From Salipiger bermudensis (GTDB taxonomy: Bacteria; Pseudomonadota; Alphaproteobacteria; Rhodobacterales; Rhodobacteraceae), in NCBI RefSeq assembly GCF_019801965.1, contig NZ_JAHVIA010000001.1, positions 1 to 64,000 on the forward strand: a stretch of 64,000 bases of DNA. The letters run 5' to 3'. Shown piece after piece: positions 1-8,817 of the stretch. Position 1 is the first letter of the stretch; each line of letters opens with the position of its first letter. A program made the position numbers and the translations under genes. The notes beneath the pieces were generated by a model. The model did no database searches and was not told the origin of the DNA. It was given only the letters and a program-made list of their open reading frames with translations.

Positions 1-54
1 GTGCTCCTTCAGGATGCCAATGATCTGCTCTTCGCTAAAACGGCTTTTCCGCAT
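1..54 (-). CDS. IS3-family transposase OrfA, N-terminal fragment
   Basis: Only the first 18 residues are present (MRKSRFSEEQIIGILKEH), running off the left edge. This is the characteristic start of the helix-turn-helix OrfA protein of IS3-family elements, in which a frameshift joins OrfA to the DDE integrase OrfB. The ATG is at 52-54. The remainder lies outside the window, so completeness cannot be judged. Confidence 0.75.
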   Translation of the reverse strand, partial: MRKSRFSEEQIIGILKEH

Positions 55-119
55 CGTCTGTCTCCTCGTTTGGAGAACAGGCTAACTTCAAACCGCGGAC
101 TTTTCAGGGGAGCAGGTCA
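1..119 (-). mobile_element. End of an IS3-family insertion sequence (partial)
   Basis: The window opens inside an insertion sequence read on the minus strand. The first 18 codons of a transposase OrfA are followed upstream by an untranslated end. Read from 119 leftwards, the element starts TGACCTGCTCCCC, and a terminus beginning TGA is typical of IS3-family inverted repeats. The boundary at 119 is inferred from that motif. The other end and the target duplication lie outside the window. The element sits directly beside the low-GC defence genes, so it may mark one border of a transferred segment. Confidence 0.7.
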
Positions 120-135
120 TCGGAGCTAGCGATTG

Positions 136-1194
136 CTATGAAACTAGCCAGGTCAGCGTTGTTCCAGCAAGCTTGATTGGGACATCCAATTCCCCGTCTT
201 CCTCTTTTGAGTAAATGCGAAATGCAGGCCCCGAGATAGCGGCGCGTTCATTGTGCGGAATGCTTTCGACGCAATTAATCACGCTGTCTAGTATCATTTG
301 GCCATGAGGGGTTTGTACCTCTGCAGCGTATTCCGTCTTAGCGCGTTCAGAGATGCCATCTCGAAGATCCGCCTCAGTTGCAGTAGGGATAGCGCGGACG
401 GTGTCAACGGCAGCAGAAACAAGCGCGATGCCGACTGAGATCAGATTATTCCGGCGCGCCAAAAACGGAATTACCGCTTCTTCTAGGCTCTCGTCATTAT
501 GCGTAGAAAGTAGTTCCAACAATTCTCTCACATCCCCCTCCCAAACACCCGCGTCTAGAAAGTCCCCCTCATCGGAAAATGACTTCCAAAGTGTCGAGCT
601 CAATGCTTCCTCACCCCTCGAATAACGCGGATGATCAGCTAAAGCGGGCTTTAGGTGATCCCAACTCGTCCAGTGTAAATGAAAGGTGCTGATGGGCGTC
701 GTTCCCATCCAATGGTTGCTAGGCAAAAACAAACCGACTTCTGTTTCTCCGCCAACGTAGTGGTCCCAGAAACCAACATAAACAACCGTATTAAAGCTTG
801 GCTCTTGAGGTGCATCAATCGAAGTTATGCCAAGTGTCGTGATCGCTCGAAGAGCAACGACAGCAGCTTCAAACGAACGGATGCATTCTTGAGACGTTAG
901 ATCGACATCAGGGTCGTGTTTTGACTTGTTGTATAGCTGCCGCAGTGTGTGCAGGGACGTCACGTGAGGAGCCGCCAAGCCCAATGATGAGAGATTATCA
1001 ATAAGATCATTGAGACCCATTCTGCGACTCATTGTCGGAAAAACGACGGATTTTAGGTAGTATTCAAGGCGGGATGTGAAAGGTTCGATCAGTGCCGATA
1101 GATCTGCTCGAGAAAATGATTGATGGGTGAGAACCCTGAGTTTGTGAAGAGTATGCTTTGCATCTTCCGTGATGGTTTCGCCGCGTGTTTTCAT
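136..1194 (-). CDS. Hypothetical protein of 352 aa downstream of Gabija-like genes
   Basis: I do not recognise this protein. It is soluble-looking, mixed alpha/beta, with no signal peptide, membrane segment or obvious catalytic motif. The N-terminal third is rich in Leu, Arg and Lys and looks helical, and the middle is aromatic-rich (repeated Trp, Phe and His around residues 140-180). The ATG at 1194 follows a run of six A, with only a weak purine-rich site upstream and an in-frame stop a few dozen bases before it. It lies in the same orientation as the helicase and OLD genes, 129 bp after the frame-corrected helicase stop, and shares their low GC. It could be a third component of the defence locus or an unrelated cargo gene. 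Function unknown. Confidence 0.7.
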   Translation of the reverse strand: MKTRGETITEDAKHTLHKLRVLTHQSFSRADLSALIEPFTSRLEYYLKSVVFPTMSRRMGLNDLIDNLSSLGLAAPHVTSLHTLRQLYNKSKHDPDVDLTSQECIRSFEAAVVALRAITTLGITSIDAPQEPSFNTVVYVGFWDHYVGGETEVGLFLPSNHWMGTTPISTFHLHWTSWDHLKPALADHPRYSRGEEALSSTLWKSFSDEGDFLDAGVWEGDVRELLELLSTHNDESLEEAVIPFLARRNNLISVGIALVSAAVDTVRAIPTATEADLRDGISERAKTEYAAEVQTPHGQMILDSVINCVESIPHNERAAISGPAFRIYSKEEDGELDVPIKLAGTTLTWLVS

Positions 1195-1323
1195 TTTTTT
1201 GCCTGCTTTGAATGTTGGTAAGTGCCGCTTGGTTGATCAAGAGAAAAATAGCCTTGCTGCTCCTCCTCCGCTTTTATCACCCAATTAGGCGCAGAGCGCT
1301 TGGTCGTTGTCAGAGTTGATTAT

Positions 1324-2660
1324 TCAAGGTGCGAAAGGAGATGAAACCAGCCGCCCATTTCCAAGAACGATAATTGTACAATGACTCTTCGCGCGGGTCA
1401 TTGCGTTGTATAGCAAGCGCCGTTTGTGCTCGTCACTTCCAGTTGCTGATTGTGGCCACAGGACGATCACCCTGTCGAATTCTCTGTTTTTTCTCCATGG
1501 ATGGACATAGCCTTGATTTTTGCGCTCTTCTTTAAGCCAAGGCGTGTGTTTGTTCTGACAGCATCGGCGATAAAGGAAACCATTTGGGACTTCTCGAACT
1601 CGGCTTGACCCGTCACCCGATAAAGCCTGCGGACACGCCGGTTCACTGTTTTGACCATTGGGTGCGTCGAGTGCTCATCCAATAATGCACAAACCTCGTC
1701 GTATGACGCTCTATCTGGAAATTCTACTACCTCAGTCAGCTCGCGCTCAATTGCACTGTCGCCACCTTCCCACGTTATCGAGAAGGGGCCAAAGGTCCCG
1801 CCCTTAGGCCATTTCCACTCTCTTTCTCCCGCGATCTTAATTGCGTTCCGAACGATGGCGCTCGTCGAGTCCGGCGTGAGGAATGCAACGTCGTTACAGC
1901 CTTGTGTCAGTTGAAATGCCAAAGTCCATGCGAGCAGTCCTGGATTTCTTACCGTGGCTGGAACTTCCACAAGCTCAATACCTTCGCCGATCCAATGAAC
2001 CCTATTAGTCTTCCCGATAGCTTCTTCATTCAATACGGCCCGTATATCTTCACCGTTTCTCACAGCCAAAGCGGCGGCCAGCAAACCTGCCTTGTTCGTT
2101 CGGTGACTTTGGGTCAGAGTGTGAGTGGTTCCCGCACTTAGTAACCGGTCGATGAACTCCGCCGTCTCTTGGCCGTCGCTCAAGCATTGGAAACTGTCTG
2201 CGGCAACAACAGTCGTACAGCATTCCTTCAAACTAAGAACGATCCCTTGCCGATGGACATCAAGGTCTTGAGCCTCATCGACCAACACGATTGGATAAGT
2301 TCGGGCTACCCAGCGGCAAACCTCTGGATCTTTCAGGAGCTCACTGGCCAAGAAACAAGGCCCATGGAATTGGCCTAGCCCCTCGGCCTGCCGCCGCATT
2401 TCATCGGTCAGTTTGGCACTTCTTCGTTTGGCCAACGACTGAGCAAAAGAGTCAAAGGTGAGACAGTCAAATCTTCGTCTAAATGATGCTTCGGCGTTCA
2501 GGCTTGAAGTCAGCCGCCGTCGCGCACCGTTCATAAAGGTAAGGGCGAGCATACATTGACCTTCACCCAAAGCATCGTTTTCGATCAATTGCCGGGCATG
2601 AGCCACCATGCTGAAGGTCTTGCCCGACCCGGCCGGCCCTTCGAAGAAGTCAAATGTCAT
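1324..2660 (-). pseudogene. gajB: GajB-like UvrD-family helicase, frameshifted near the C-terminus
   Basis: Superfamily 1 DNA helicase of the kind paired with OLD nucleases in Gabija. Seen: Walker A GPAGSGKT (residues 8-15), the Walker B-type DEAQD box (128-132), and a QSHRTN motif. The start at 2660 is chosen because FFEGPAGSGKT follows at once and the ATG overlaps the nuclease stop by 11 bp. As sequenced, the frame ends at 1467 after MSIHGEKTENSTG. Adding one A to the run of six at 1487-1492 restores MSIHGEKNREFDRVIVLW (motif V) and LLYNAMTRAKSHC (motif VI), with a stop at 1324 and about 445 aa. Without that base the protein loses the last motor motifs. This could be a real mutation, slippage-rescued expression or a sequencing error. 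Bacillus GajB is about 494 aa. Confidence 0.8.
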
Positions 2661-4492
2661 TGAGCGGCTCGAACCGGAAGGTCGGCATCGCAGCACCGTC
2701 TTCCGTCTCTCGGATAAAAAGCGGAGAACTCTGGACTGATGGATCAAGTAGAGTGTCACAAAGTGCATTAAGCAACAGGGCTGCCCGTATGCGGCATGCG
2801 GGCTCGCCCATCAGAATTGACGAGGTGATTTCTTGTGTAGGAGCGTAGGACTTCCTGCCTTCCAGGAAAGCAGTAAGTTCTGCCGCGCTACCGATTGCCG
2901 TGCCATTGGCCCCAGCCAACTGGGGTAACACTTGTGCAAGGTTTGCTTCCGCGATCCAAGTGATCACGTGCTCAATTTTCCAATCTGTTGGCCATATGAT
3001 TGCCGCGCTAGGCGATGGATCAGCCGCATTCAATTGCGTTAGGTAACCCCTTCCGGCTTGATCGCCGTCAACAAGGATTGCGCAATTTTGATGGACACGT
3101 CTGACCACTTCATGCGTCTCAGCGATCTTTGCGTCGTCCGTGGGCACGACCCCAACAAACGTCGAGAACTTGGATTGCTCATCTTCAGGCGAGTCCCAAC
3201 TTTGTCTTAGTTCCAAGGCAGTTTGAAGCGCCTCTAGCCAAGCGACATCGCTGATGCCCTCCGGGATCAGAACACGCTGATGCATCAGCGCGGCAATTAG
3301 ATTTTGTCGCCAAGCAAAAAAGAGGTGTTGCTTGTGATTGGTCGGACCTGCGGGTGCTGTCTTTGACAATGGAGAAACAGACATCTGTCCATCGTCGTTT
3401 TTTTACAAAATAAGTTGCTTCGACAGGGAACATCGCCGCAACTAGCGGTGAGTGTGTAGTGACAATAGTCTGATCACAGAGAGCATTTAGGCGGTTGACG
3501 AGCCGCTTTTGTTGAGAAGGTTGAATGTGCAGCTCAGGTTCCTCTACCGCGAGGACGAATGATCTATTCGCATCTGCTCTGGCCTTTCCAAATTGCATCA
3601 GCAATAGTAGACTTTGTAAAGAAGTCAAACCTGTTCCTTGGCGTGCGGAAGGGAGTGTTGGCCCTTCTCCGTGGGCAAAATGTGGTATGACGCTTTCGAG
3701 GACTGAATTGCTGTCCGTCCCCGTTATGCGAAGTTGAAGCCTTGGCGATGATGGCATGAGTTTTCCAAGTTCATCATTGGCCTGCTCGACAATTGTTGTA
3801 AGGCCGTCTTGTTCTTCTAGTTTCTGACCAGCTTCCGGTTCCCAAAGACGTTCTCTTGCATCGCGTATAGCAGTAGCTGGGAGGCCACCCAATGTTGCAA
3901 CGAGACGCCGAAACAGCTCTGAAGTAAACGAAATCCATTTGTCCCATGTTCGGGACGCGGGGACCATGAAGAAGCCAAGTTCTTGAAGCGTCTTCGAGGA
4001 GATCGGCGTGACAACAGTGTCTTCGTGGAATGGATCACCAAGAGTTGCTTCATCATCCACAAAGAACCTGACGGTTTCGGCCTCGAGTTCCTGGAGATCG
4101 AAACGGGCTGAAAATGCAATCTGAACACATAGCTCAGTGTGCTGACCGTCTGCTGATGCGGCAATGCTGCCTGTATTTGGGTTGAGCCACTTCTCAACGC
4201 CTCCGCGACCGATCGCAAACCAAGATGGGCTATGCCCTGGATCATTCTCCGGGAAGCCTGTGATGGTGGCAATGACTAGGATCCGAGATGTTTCGATGGG
4301 TCTGCTCTTGTGAAAGTCATGTTCAGTCAAGCGCCGAACCAATCGGTCTCTTCCCAGCAGCAGGGCAAGAGCCTCAATAATCGTTGTCTTGCCGTTGTTG
4401 TTCGGCCCTACAAGAACGGAATGTTTGCCAAAAGTCATGTCTGCGTGCTTTACCCCACGCAGGCCCGAAATCTTGAGACGCTGAATGTACAA
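2650..4492 (-). pseudogene. gajA: GajA-like OLD-family ATPase/TOPRIM nuclease, frameshifted between domains
   Basis: Class 2 OLD nuclease. The N-terminal ATPase has Walker A GPNNNGKTT (residues 29-37), Walker B VEEPELH (near 316-322) and TTHSP (345-349). The C-terminal TOPRIM domain lies in another frame, with LIPEGISD (metal-binding Glu and Asp) and LVDGDQAGRG (DxD). The ATPase frame ends at 3185 in a meaningless tail and the TOPRIM frame runs from 3384 to 2650. The break is a run of seven A (plus-strand T 3398-3404). With six A the text reads YFVKNDDGQMSVSPLSK and gives about 613 aa, near the 578 aa of Bacillus GajA. The start is TTG at 4492 with AGGA seven bases upstream. The TOPRIM part has its own ATG at 3384 but a poor ribosome site. 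The stop overlaps the helicase start. Confidence 0.82.
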
Positions 4493-4925
4493 TTAGAATT
4501 CCTGTTTCGCCCAAATTGATGAGATAGATACACGCCTGGGGGCGAGACTACAGGGGTCAGTGCCAGTTGAAAATGTCATTTGTGTTATTGAGTCGCCAAG
4601 CAAAAATCTACTTTGTCGAAGCAAAGTCCATAAGGATGTCTGCTTTCCCAAACCAAGTGAATTTTCCTCGCGTCCGCAGCGAGCTTCCGCTTCCCGCCCT
4701 TGGTGTCGCTCTTTGATGGGCTTGCTGCGCTAGACACGTAGGACGGCTTGGGGGACGAGACCCGACATGCACTGTACGCAGCGCGACGGTCTGATCGAGC
4801 CGCAGCACCCTAGCGAACCGGGGTGTTGACCTCCGCGCCGCCGTATCTCGTGTCACAGGAGCGAGGAACCTGAGGCACAGTGCAATCAACTGCCGGGCAG
4901 CGCCCCCTGCCCCCCCCCTGAATCG
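4493..4925. other. Gene-free transition between low-GC defence patch and high-GC backbone
   Basis: I find no convincing gene in these 433 bp. The half next to the OLD gene is moderately AT-rich and should carry the defence promoter, though I cannot place clear -10 and -35 boxes. From about 4660 the composition shifts to the high GC of the rest of the window. A 93-codon reading frame on the minus strand (4608-4889) is Arg/Pro/Thr-rich, without family resemblance or ribosome site, and I treat it as chance. The 15-mer at 4592-4606 also occurs at 3306-3320. The stretch may be remnant sequence at an insertion border. Confidence 0.5.
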
Positions 4926-6266
4926 TTATCGCAGGGCGGCGGTCGGTTCTCTCGCGGCGCCTGTCGCGAGCCGCGTTGCCAGAGACGCGGGGCCGCCCGT
5001 CCGGTCGATGTGGCAGACTTCCTCCCAGAGCCTCGCTCTGAGGGTGTCGCCGAGCAGAGTGGCGGATTTCGCCAACAGGCGCGGCTCGATCACCTCGGGA
5101 TCGCTGTCGCCCAGCACGTCATGCGCGGCGGTGATCACCTGGCCTCCCGTGGTGACGCGGATCTCCGAGGCGGTGTCGTCGACCGAGGCATCGGCCACCA
5201 CGGTCACGCGGTCGCGCAGCGCCACGAGATCGGGGCGCGCGCAGGTGGCATCGCTGTAGACATCGAGCGCGGCGGTATCGAGACCGGCGAGACTCATCGC
5301 CGCGGTCAGGCGGTAGCTGAACTTGGCCTGCAGGCCGGTCGCGGGCGCGGGCTGGTTGCACACCGCGAGCCAGCGCGGATGGGTGCGGATCTCGACCGCC
5401 TCCACAGCCTCCGGCGCGATGCCCTCCGCCTGCGCCTTGCGCAGCGCCTCGAGCATGGCGTGCAACCCGTGGCAGCAGGCGTGGAACTTGTAGGAGATCG
5501 CCGGGAAGATCCAGGCGTCCCCCAGCCCCTCGAGCGCGGTGGCGTCGGCCTGGCCGGCATGGGTCGGGCCGAAGCCCTGTGCGCCCTCGATGGCCTCGGG
5601 GGTCGAGCCCGCCCCGGCCTCGGCGAGCCGCGCACAGGTGACCCCGATCTCGGCGGCGAAGCCCGCATTGAGCGGCTTGCCCATGGTGCCGAACTGGCTC
5701 TTGAGACCCGCGGCGCGGGTCGCGGCGAGGCTCAGCGCCTGCGCCATCTGCGCCACGTCGAGCCCCAGCACGCGGCCGGCAGCGGCGGTCGCCCCGAAGG
5801 CGCCGGAGGTGCCGGTCTGGTGGAAGCCCGCCTCGTAGTGGGGCCGCCCGAGCCACGCACCGACGCGGCAGGCCGTCTCGAGCCCGACGGCGAGCGCCTG
5901 CATCAGTTGCGTGCCACCTACGCCGCGCGTTTCGGCCAGCGCAAGCGCCGCCGGGATCACCGCGACGCTCGGGTGGCCGATATGGCCGAAATGGGTGTCG
6001 TCGTAGTCGAGCGCGTGGCTGGTGGCGCCATTGGCCAGCGCCGCGGCGGCGGGCGCCGCCTGGCCGCCGCCGAAGAGCGTTGCCCCGCCCTGTGCCGGCG
6101 CGTCGGCAAGCGCGACGCGGCGGGCGGCGCGGGCAACGGGTTCGTCGATCCCCGCGAGGCCCACCGTGGCCCAGTCGAACAGCGAGAAGCCGACGAAGCG
6201 CATCATCCCCCGGTCGTCGGCGGGGCAATCGGCGGCGAAGTGGCCGAGCGTTTCAGCAAGTGTCAT
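4926..6266 (-). CDS. MmgE/PrpD family protein
   Basis: A 446-aa protein of the MmgE/PrpD family, whose known members dehydrate 2-methylcitrate or isomerise or decarboxylate related acids (PrpD, cis-aconitate decarboxylase, iminodisuccinate epimerase). Seen: the N-terminal FSLFDWATVGLAG segment, the glycine-rich stretch after residue 60, a conserved DYDDTHFGHIGHPS motif near residue 90, and YKFHACCHGLHAMLEAL in the lid domain. Length is normal (about 450 aa). It lies last in a minus-strand run with a nitronate-monooxygenase-like gene, a CoA-ester lyase and a CoA-transferase, so it probably acts on a branched di- or tricarboxylate taken up by the TAXI TRAP importer upstream. The exact substrate cannot be read from sequence. 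Confidence 0.88.
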   Translation of the reverse strand: MTLAETLGHFAADCPADDRGMMRFVGFSLFDWATVGLAGIDEPVARAARRVALADAPAQGGATLFGGGQAAPAAAALANGATSHALDYDDTHFGHIGHPSVAVIPAALALAETRGVGGTQLMQALAVGLETACRVGAWLGRPHYEAGFHQTGTSGAFGATAAAGRVLGLDVAQMAQALSLAATRAAGLKSQFGTMGKPLNAGFAAEIGVTCARLAEAGAGSTPEAIEGAQGFGPTHAGQADATALEGLGDAWIFPAISYKFHACCHGLHAMLEALRKAQAEGIAPEAVEAVEIRTHPRWLAVCNQPAPATGLQAKFSYRLTAAMSLAGLDTAALDVYSDATCARPDLVALRDRVTVVADASVDDTASEIRVTTGGQVITAAHDVLGDSDPEVIEPRLLAKSATLLGDTLRARLWEEVCHIDRTGGPASLATRLATGAAREPTAALR

Positions 6267-6278
6267 CGTGGGATCCTG

Positions 6279-7244
6279 TCAGCCGCAGAGCGCCGCGCGG
6301 GCGGCGCGGTATTCGCGTTCGAGCCGGGCCACGAGCGCGGCGGTCGGCTCGAGCGCGGTCGACTGGCCGACCGACTGGCCGGCGCTCCAGACCTGCGACC
6401 ACGCCTTCGGGCGGTCGGGGTCGGTCTTGGCGCCCATGCGCCGCGGCTGCGCCAGCCGCGCCTCGTCGAGATCGACACCCGCCGCCGCGATGCTTGGCAC
6501 GAGGTAATTGGCATGGGTGCCCGAGAACATCGGCGTGTAGAGGATCTCGTCGGAGCCCGCCTCCACGATCATCTGCTTGTGCGCCTCCGGCGCGATGGCC
6601 TCCTCGGTGGGGATGAAGACGGTGCCGGCATAGGCGAAATCGCAGCCCAGCGCCTCAGCGGCGAGGATCGAACGGCCGTTGGCGATGGCCCCCGAGAGCG
6701 CCAGCGGCCCCTCCCAGAAGGCGCGCACTTCCTCGACCAGCGCAAACGGGCTGAGCGTGCCCGCGTGGCCGCCGGCCCCGGCACAGACGAGGATCAGCCC
6801 GTCGACCCCGGCGCGGGCGGCGCGGCGGGCGTGGCGCGCCTTGACCACGTCGTGAAACACCAGCCCGCCATAGCCATGCACCGCCTCGACCACCTTGTCG
6901 GGTGCCGAGAGCGAGGTGATGACCAGCGGCACCTCGTGGCGCACGAGCGTCGCGAGATCCTCTTCCAGCCGGGTGTTGTAATCGTTGACGATCAGGTTGA
7001 CGCCGAAGGGCGCGGTGGGCTTGCCGGTGTCGCGGCGATAGGCGTCGAGCCGGGTCTCGATCTCGGTCAGCCAGCCGTCGAGCTGCGCGGCGGGCCGCGC
7101 GTTGAGCGCCGGGAAGGTTCCGATCACCCCGGCGCAGCATTGCGCCACGACGAGGTCGACGCCCGAGGCGAGAAACATCGGCGCGCCGATCAGCGGCAGC
7201 CTGAGCCCGGTGCCGAGCGCCTCGATGGGGGTTTGCTGTGTCAT
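6279..7244 (-). CDS. Nitronate monooxygenase-like FMN enzyme
   Basis: A 321-aa TIM-barrel flavoprotein of the nitronate monooxygenase (2-nitropropane dioxygenase) family. Seen: the N-terminal LPLIGAPMFLASG segment (residues 16-28), GVNLIVNDYN (81-90), and CAGAGGHAGT (154-163), which binds the FMN phosphate, followed by SGAIANGRSIL. The start at 7244 is chosen because the family N-terminus begins directly after it. A longer open frame upstream runs into the next gene without similarity. Some family members oxidise nitronates; others are reductases or have unknown roles. Its place between a PrpD-family and a CoA-ester lyase gene argues for a catabolic role, not nitronate detoxification, but this is inference. 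Confidence 0.85.
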   Translation of the reverse strand: MTQQTPIEALGTGLRLPLIGAPMFLASGVDLVVAQCCAGVIGTFPALNARPAAQLDGWLTEIETRLDAYRRDTGKPTAPFGVNLIVNDYNTRLEEDLATLVRHEVPLVITSLSAPDKVVEAVHGYGGLVFHDVVKARHARRAARAGVDGLILVCAGAGGHAGTLSPFALVEEVRAFWEGPLALSGAIANGRSILAAEALGCDFAYAGTVFIPTEEAIAPEAHKQMIVEAGSDEILYTPMFSGTHANYLVPSIAAAGVDLDEARLAQPRRMGAKTDPDRPKAWSQVWSAGQSVGQSTALEPTAALVARLEREYRAARAALCG

Positions 7245-7294
7245 GGTCCTCTCCGTTTCCGCGACGCGGGGCCCGCTCCGGGGGCCGCCCGCGC

Positions 7295-8167
7295 CTACAA
7301 TCCTGCCTTGCCGCGGTTCATCAGCCGCCTCGCGCGGGCCACCACCGGCGAGTGCATGAGCTCTGCCTCGTCGGCCGCGGTGAGTTCTCCGGCCTCCGCG
7401 GCGATGACGTTGCGCGCCCAGTCGAGATCGGGCTGCTCGGCGCGAAAGCCGGCCCGCGCCGGGGCGATCTGGCGCGGATGTATCAGGCACTTGCCGCCGA
7501 AGCCCAGCTCGCCCGCATGCATCGCCTCATCGGAGATCAGCGCCGCGTCGACCACCGAGACGGTCACCCCGTCGAGCGGTGCCGGACGCCCCGCCAGCCG
7601 TGCCGCCTGCACCATGCGACTGCGCAGCGGCAAGAGCGCCATGCGGGTGTGGGCGCAGCCCAGATCCTCGCAGATGTCGAGCGAGCCGAAGGCCAGCCGG
7701 TCGGCGGCGCAGGCGATTTCCTCGACCCGGCTGAGGCCCAGCATGGTCTCGATGAGGGCGATGATGGTCTGCCCCTCCCCCAGCGCCTCGCGCAGCGCCA
7801 AGAGCTGCGCCACGCTCTCCACCTTCGGCAGCACCACGCCCTCGAAGCCCGCGCCGCGGGCGAAGGCCACGTCATCGCGATACCACGGCGTGCCGGCGCC
7901 GTTGAGGCGCAGATAGATCGGCACCGGGCGCTGCGCCGGCAGCGCGCTCTGCGGGATGCGCCGCACCAGCGCCTTGCTCTCGGGCGGCACCGAATCCTCG
8001 AAATCGATCACCACCGCATCGGCGCCGGCGTTGCAGGCCTTCTCGAACAGGTCGGGCCGGTCGGCGGAGACGAAGAGCGGAAAGAACGGGCTGCGTTCCG
8101 GCGGTGCGCTCGGCACCGGCTCGGCGGCCTTGCGCGTGCGCGGCCCGGCAGGCGCGCCCCGGACCAT
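7295..8167 (-). CDS. CoA-ester lyase (HpcH/HpaI, citrate lyase beta-like)
   Basis: A 290-aa CoA-ester lyase of the CitE/malyl-CoA/citramalyl-CoA lyase group, which cleaves beta-hydroxyacyl-CoA to acetyl- or propionyl-CoA and a 2-oxoacid. Seen: LFVSADRPDLFEKA, DAVVIDFEDSV, the substrate-binding LRLNGAGTPW, VVLPKVES, metal-binding Glu in IALIETMLG, FGSLDICEDLG, and the C-terminal KCLIHPRQI. The ATG overlaps the CoA-transferase stop in a TGATG junction, so expression is coupled. It is paralogous to the lyase at 27486-28286 and keeps the same catalytic motifs. The substrate is probably the CoA ester made by the adjacent CoA-transferase. Confidence 0.87.
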   Translation of the reverse strand: MVRGAPAGPRTRKAAEPVPSAPPERSPFFPLFVSADRPDLFEKACNAGADAVVIDFEDSVPPESKALVRRIPQSALPAQRPVPIYLRLNGAGTPWYRDDVAFARGAGFEGVVLPKVESVAQLLALREALGEGQTIIALIETMLGLSRVEEIACAADRLAFGSLDICEDLGCAHTRMALLPLRSRMVQAARLAGRPAPLDGVTVSVVDAALISDEAMHAGELGFGGKCLIHPRQIAPARAGFRAEQPDLDWARNVIAAEAGELTAADEAELMHSPVVARARRLMNRGKAGL

Positions 8168-8817
8168 CAGGCGAGGATGCGCGCCTCGGTCACGGCCTGC
8201 ACCGCGTCGAGGCTGTTGCCGGGGGTGAGCTCGACGAGGCGGAACCCCTCGGGCGTGACGTCGAGCACCGCGAGATCGGTATAGACCCGGCTCACCACGC
8301 CGAGGCCGGTGAGCGGATAGGTGCAGCGCTTCAGGAGCTTGGGGCTGCCGTCGCGGTTCACGTGGCGCATCATGACGAAAATCTTCGGCACCCCCACCAC
8401 AAGGTCCATCGCGCCACCGACCGCCGGGGGATAGGTTTCGTCAAGCGTCGCCCAGTTGGCCAGATCGCCGTTCTCGGCCACCTGATAGGCACCGAGCACG
8501 GCGATGTCGATATGGCCGCCGCGCATCATCGCGAAGCTGTCGGAATGCTCGAAGAAAGCCGCGCCCGGAGCAGCGGTGACATAGCGCTTGCTGGCGTCGA
8601 TCAGCTCCGGGTCCTCGGTGCCCGAAGCGGGCGTCGGGCCGACGCCGAGGATGCCGTTCTCGGAGTGGTAGATCACCTCGCGCCCCTCGGGCACGTGGCC
8701 CGAGACATGGGTGGGCTTGCCGATCCCGAGATTGACGTAGGAGCCATCGGGGATGTCCTGCGCGACGCGGGCGGCGAGCTGGGCGTCGTCGAGCGCGTTC
8801 ATCGTCATCACGTTCAT
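8167..8817 (-). CDS. Acyl CoA-transferase subunit B (family I)
   Basis: A 216-aa beta subunit of a two-subunit family I CoA-transferase (3-oxoacid or 3-oxoadipate type). It carries the catalytic glutamate that forms the enzyme-CoA thioester, in SENGILG (Glu53). GSYVNLGIGKPTHV (residues 25-38), VVGVPKIFVMMRH and GVVSRVYTDLAVLDV are further family signatures. The start ATG overlaps the subunit A stop by four bases (ATGA), giving a 1:1 coupled pair. Whether it uses acetate, succinate, 3-oxoadipate or another acid cannot be decided. The lyase and TRAP neighbours suggest activation of an imported hydroxy- or oxo-dicarboxylate. Confidence 0.88.
   Translation of the reverse strand: MNVMTMNALDDAQLAARVAQDIPDGSYVNLGIGKPTHVSGHVPEGREVIYHSENGILGVGPTPASGTEDPELIDASKRYVTAAPGAAFFEHSDSFAMMRGGHIDIAVLGAYQVAENGDLANWATLDETYPPAVGGAMDLVVGVPKIFVMMRHVNRDGSPKLLKRCTYPLTGLGVVSRVYTDLAVLDVTPEGFRLVELTPGNSLDAVQAVTEARILA

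Noticed and set aside
3398-3404. Programmed -1 ribosomal frameshift at the A-run in the OLD gene
   Set aside because: The TOPRIM domain lies in the +1 frame relative to the ATPase, so a classic -1 slip on the A-run would enter the wrong frame. Loss of one A or slippage by RNA polymerase fits better.
4608-4889. A 93-codon minus-strand frame in the gap after the OLD gene
   Set aside because: No ribosome site, no family resemblance and biased Arg/Thr/Pro content; treated as chance.
5010-7916. A 968-codon open frame on the plus strand across the PrpD, NMO and lyase genes
   Set aside because: It is antisense to three well-supported genes, rich in Arg, Gly, His and Asp as expected of GC-rich shadow frames, and has no recognisable domain.
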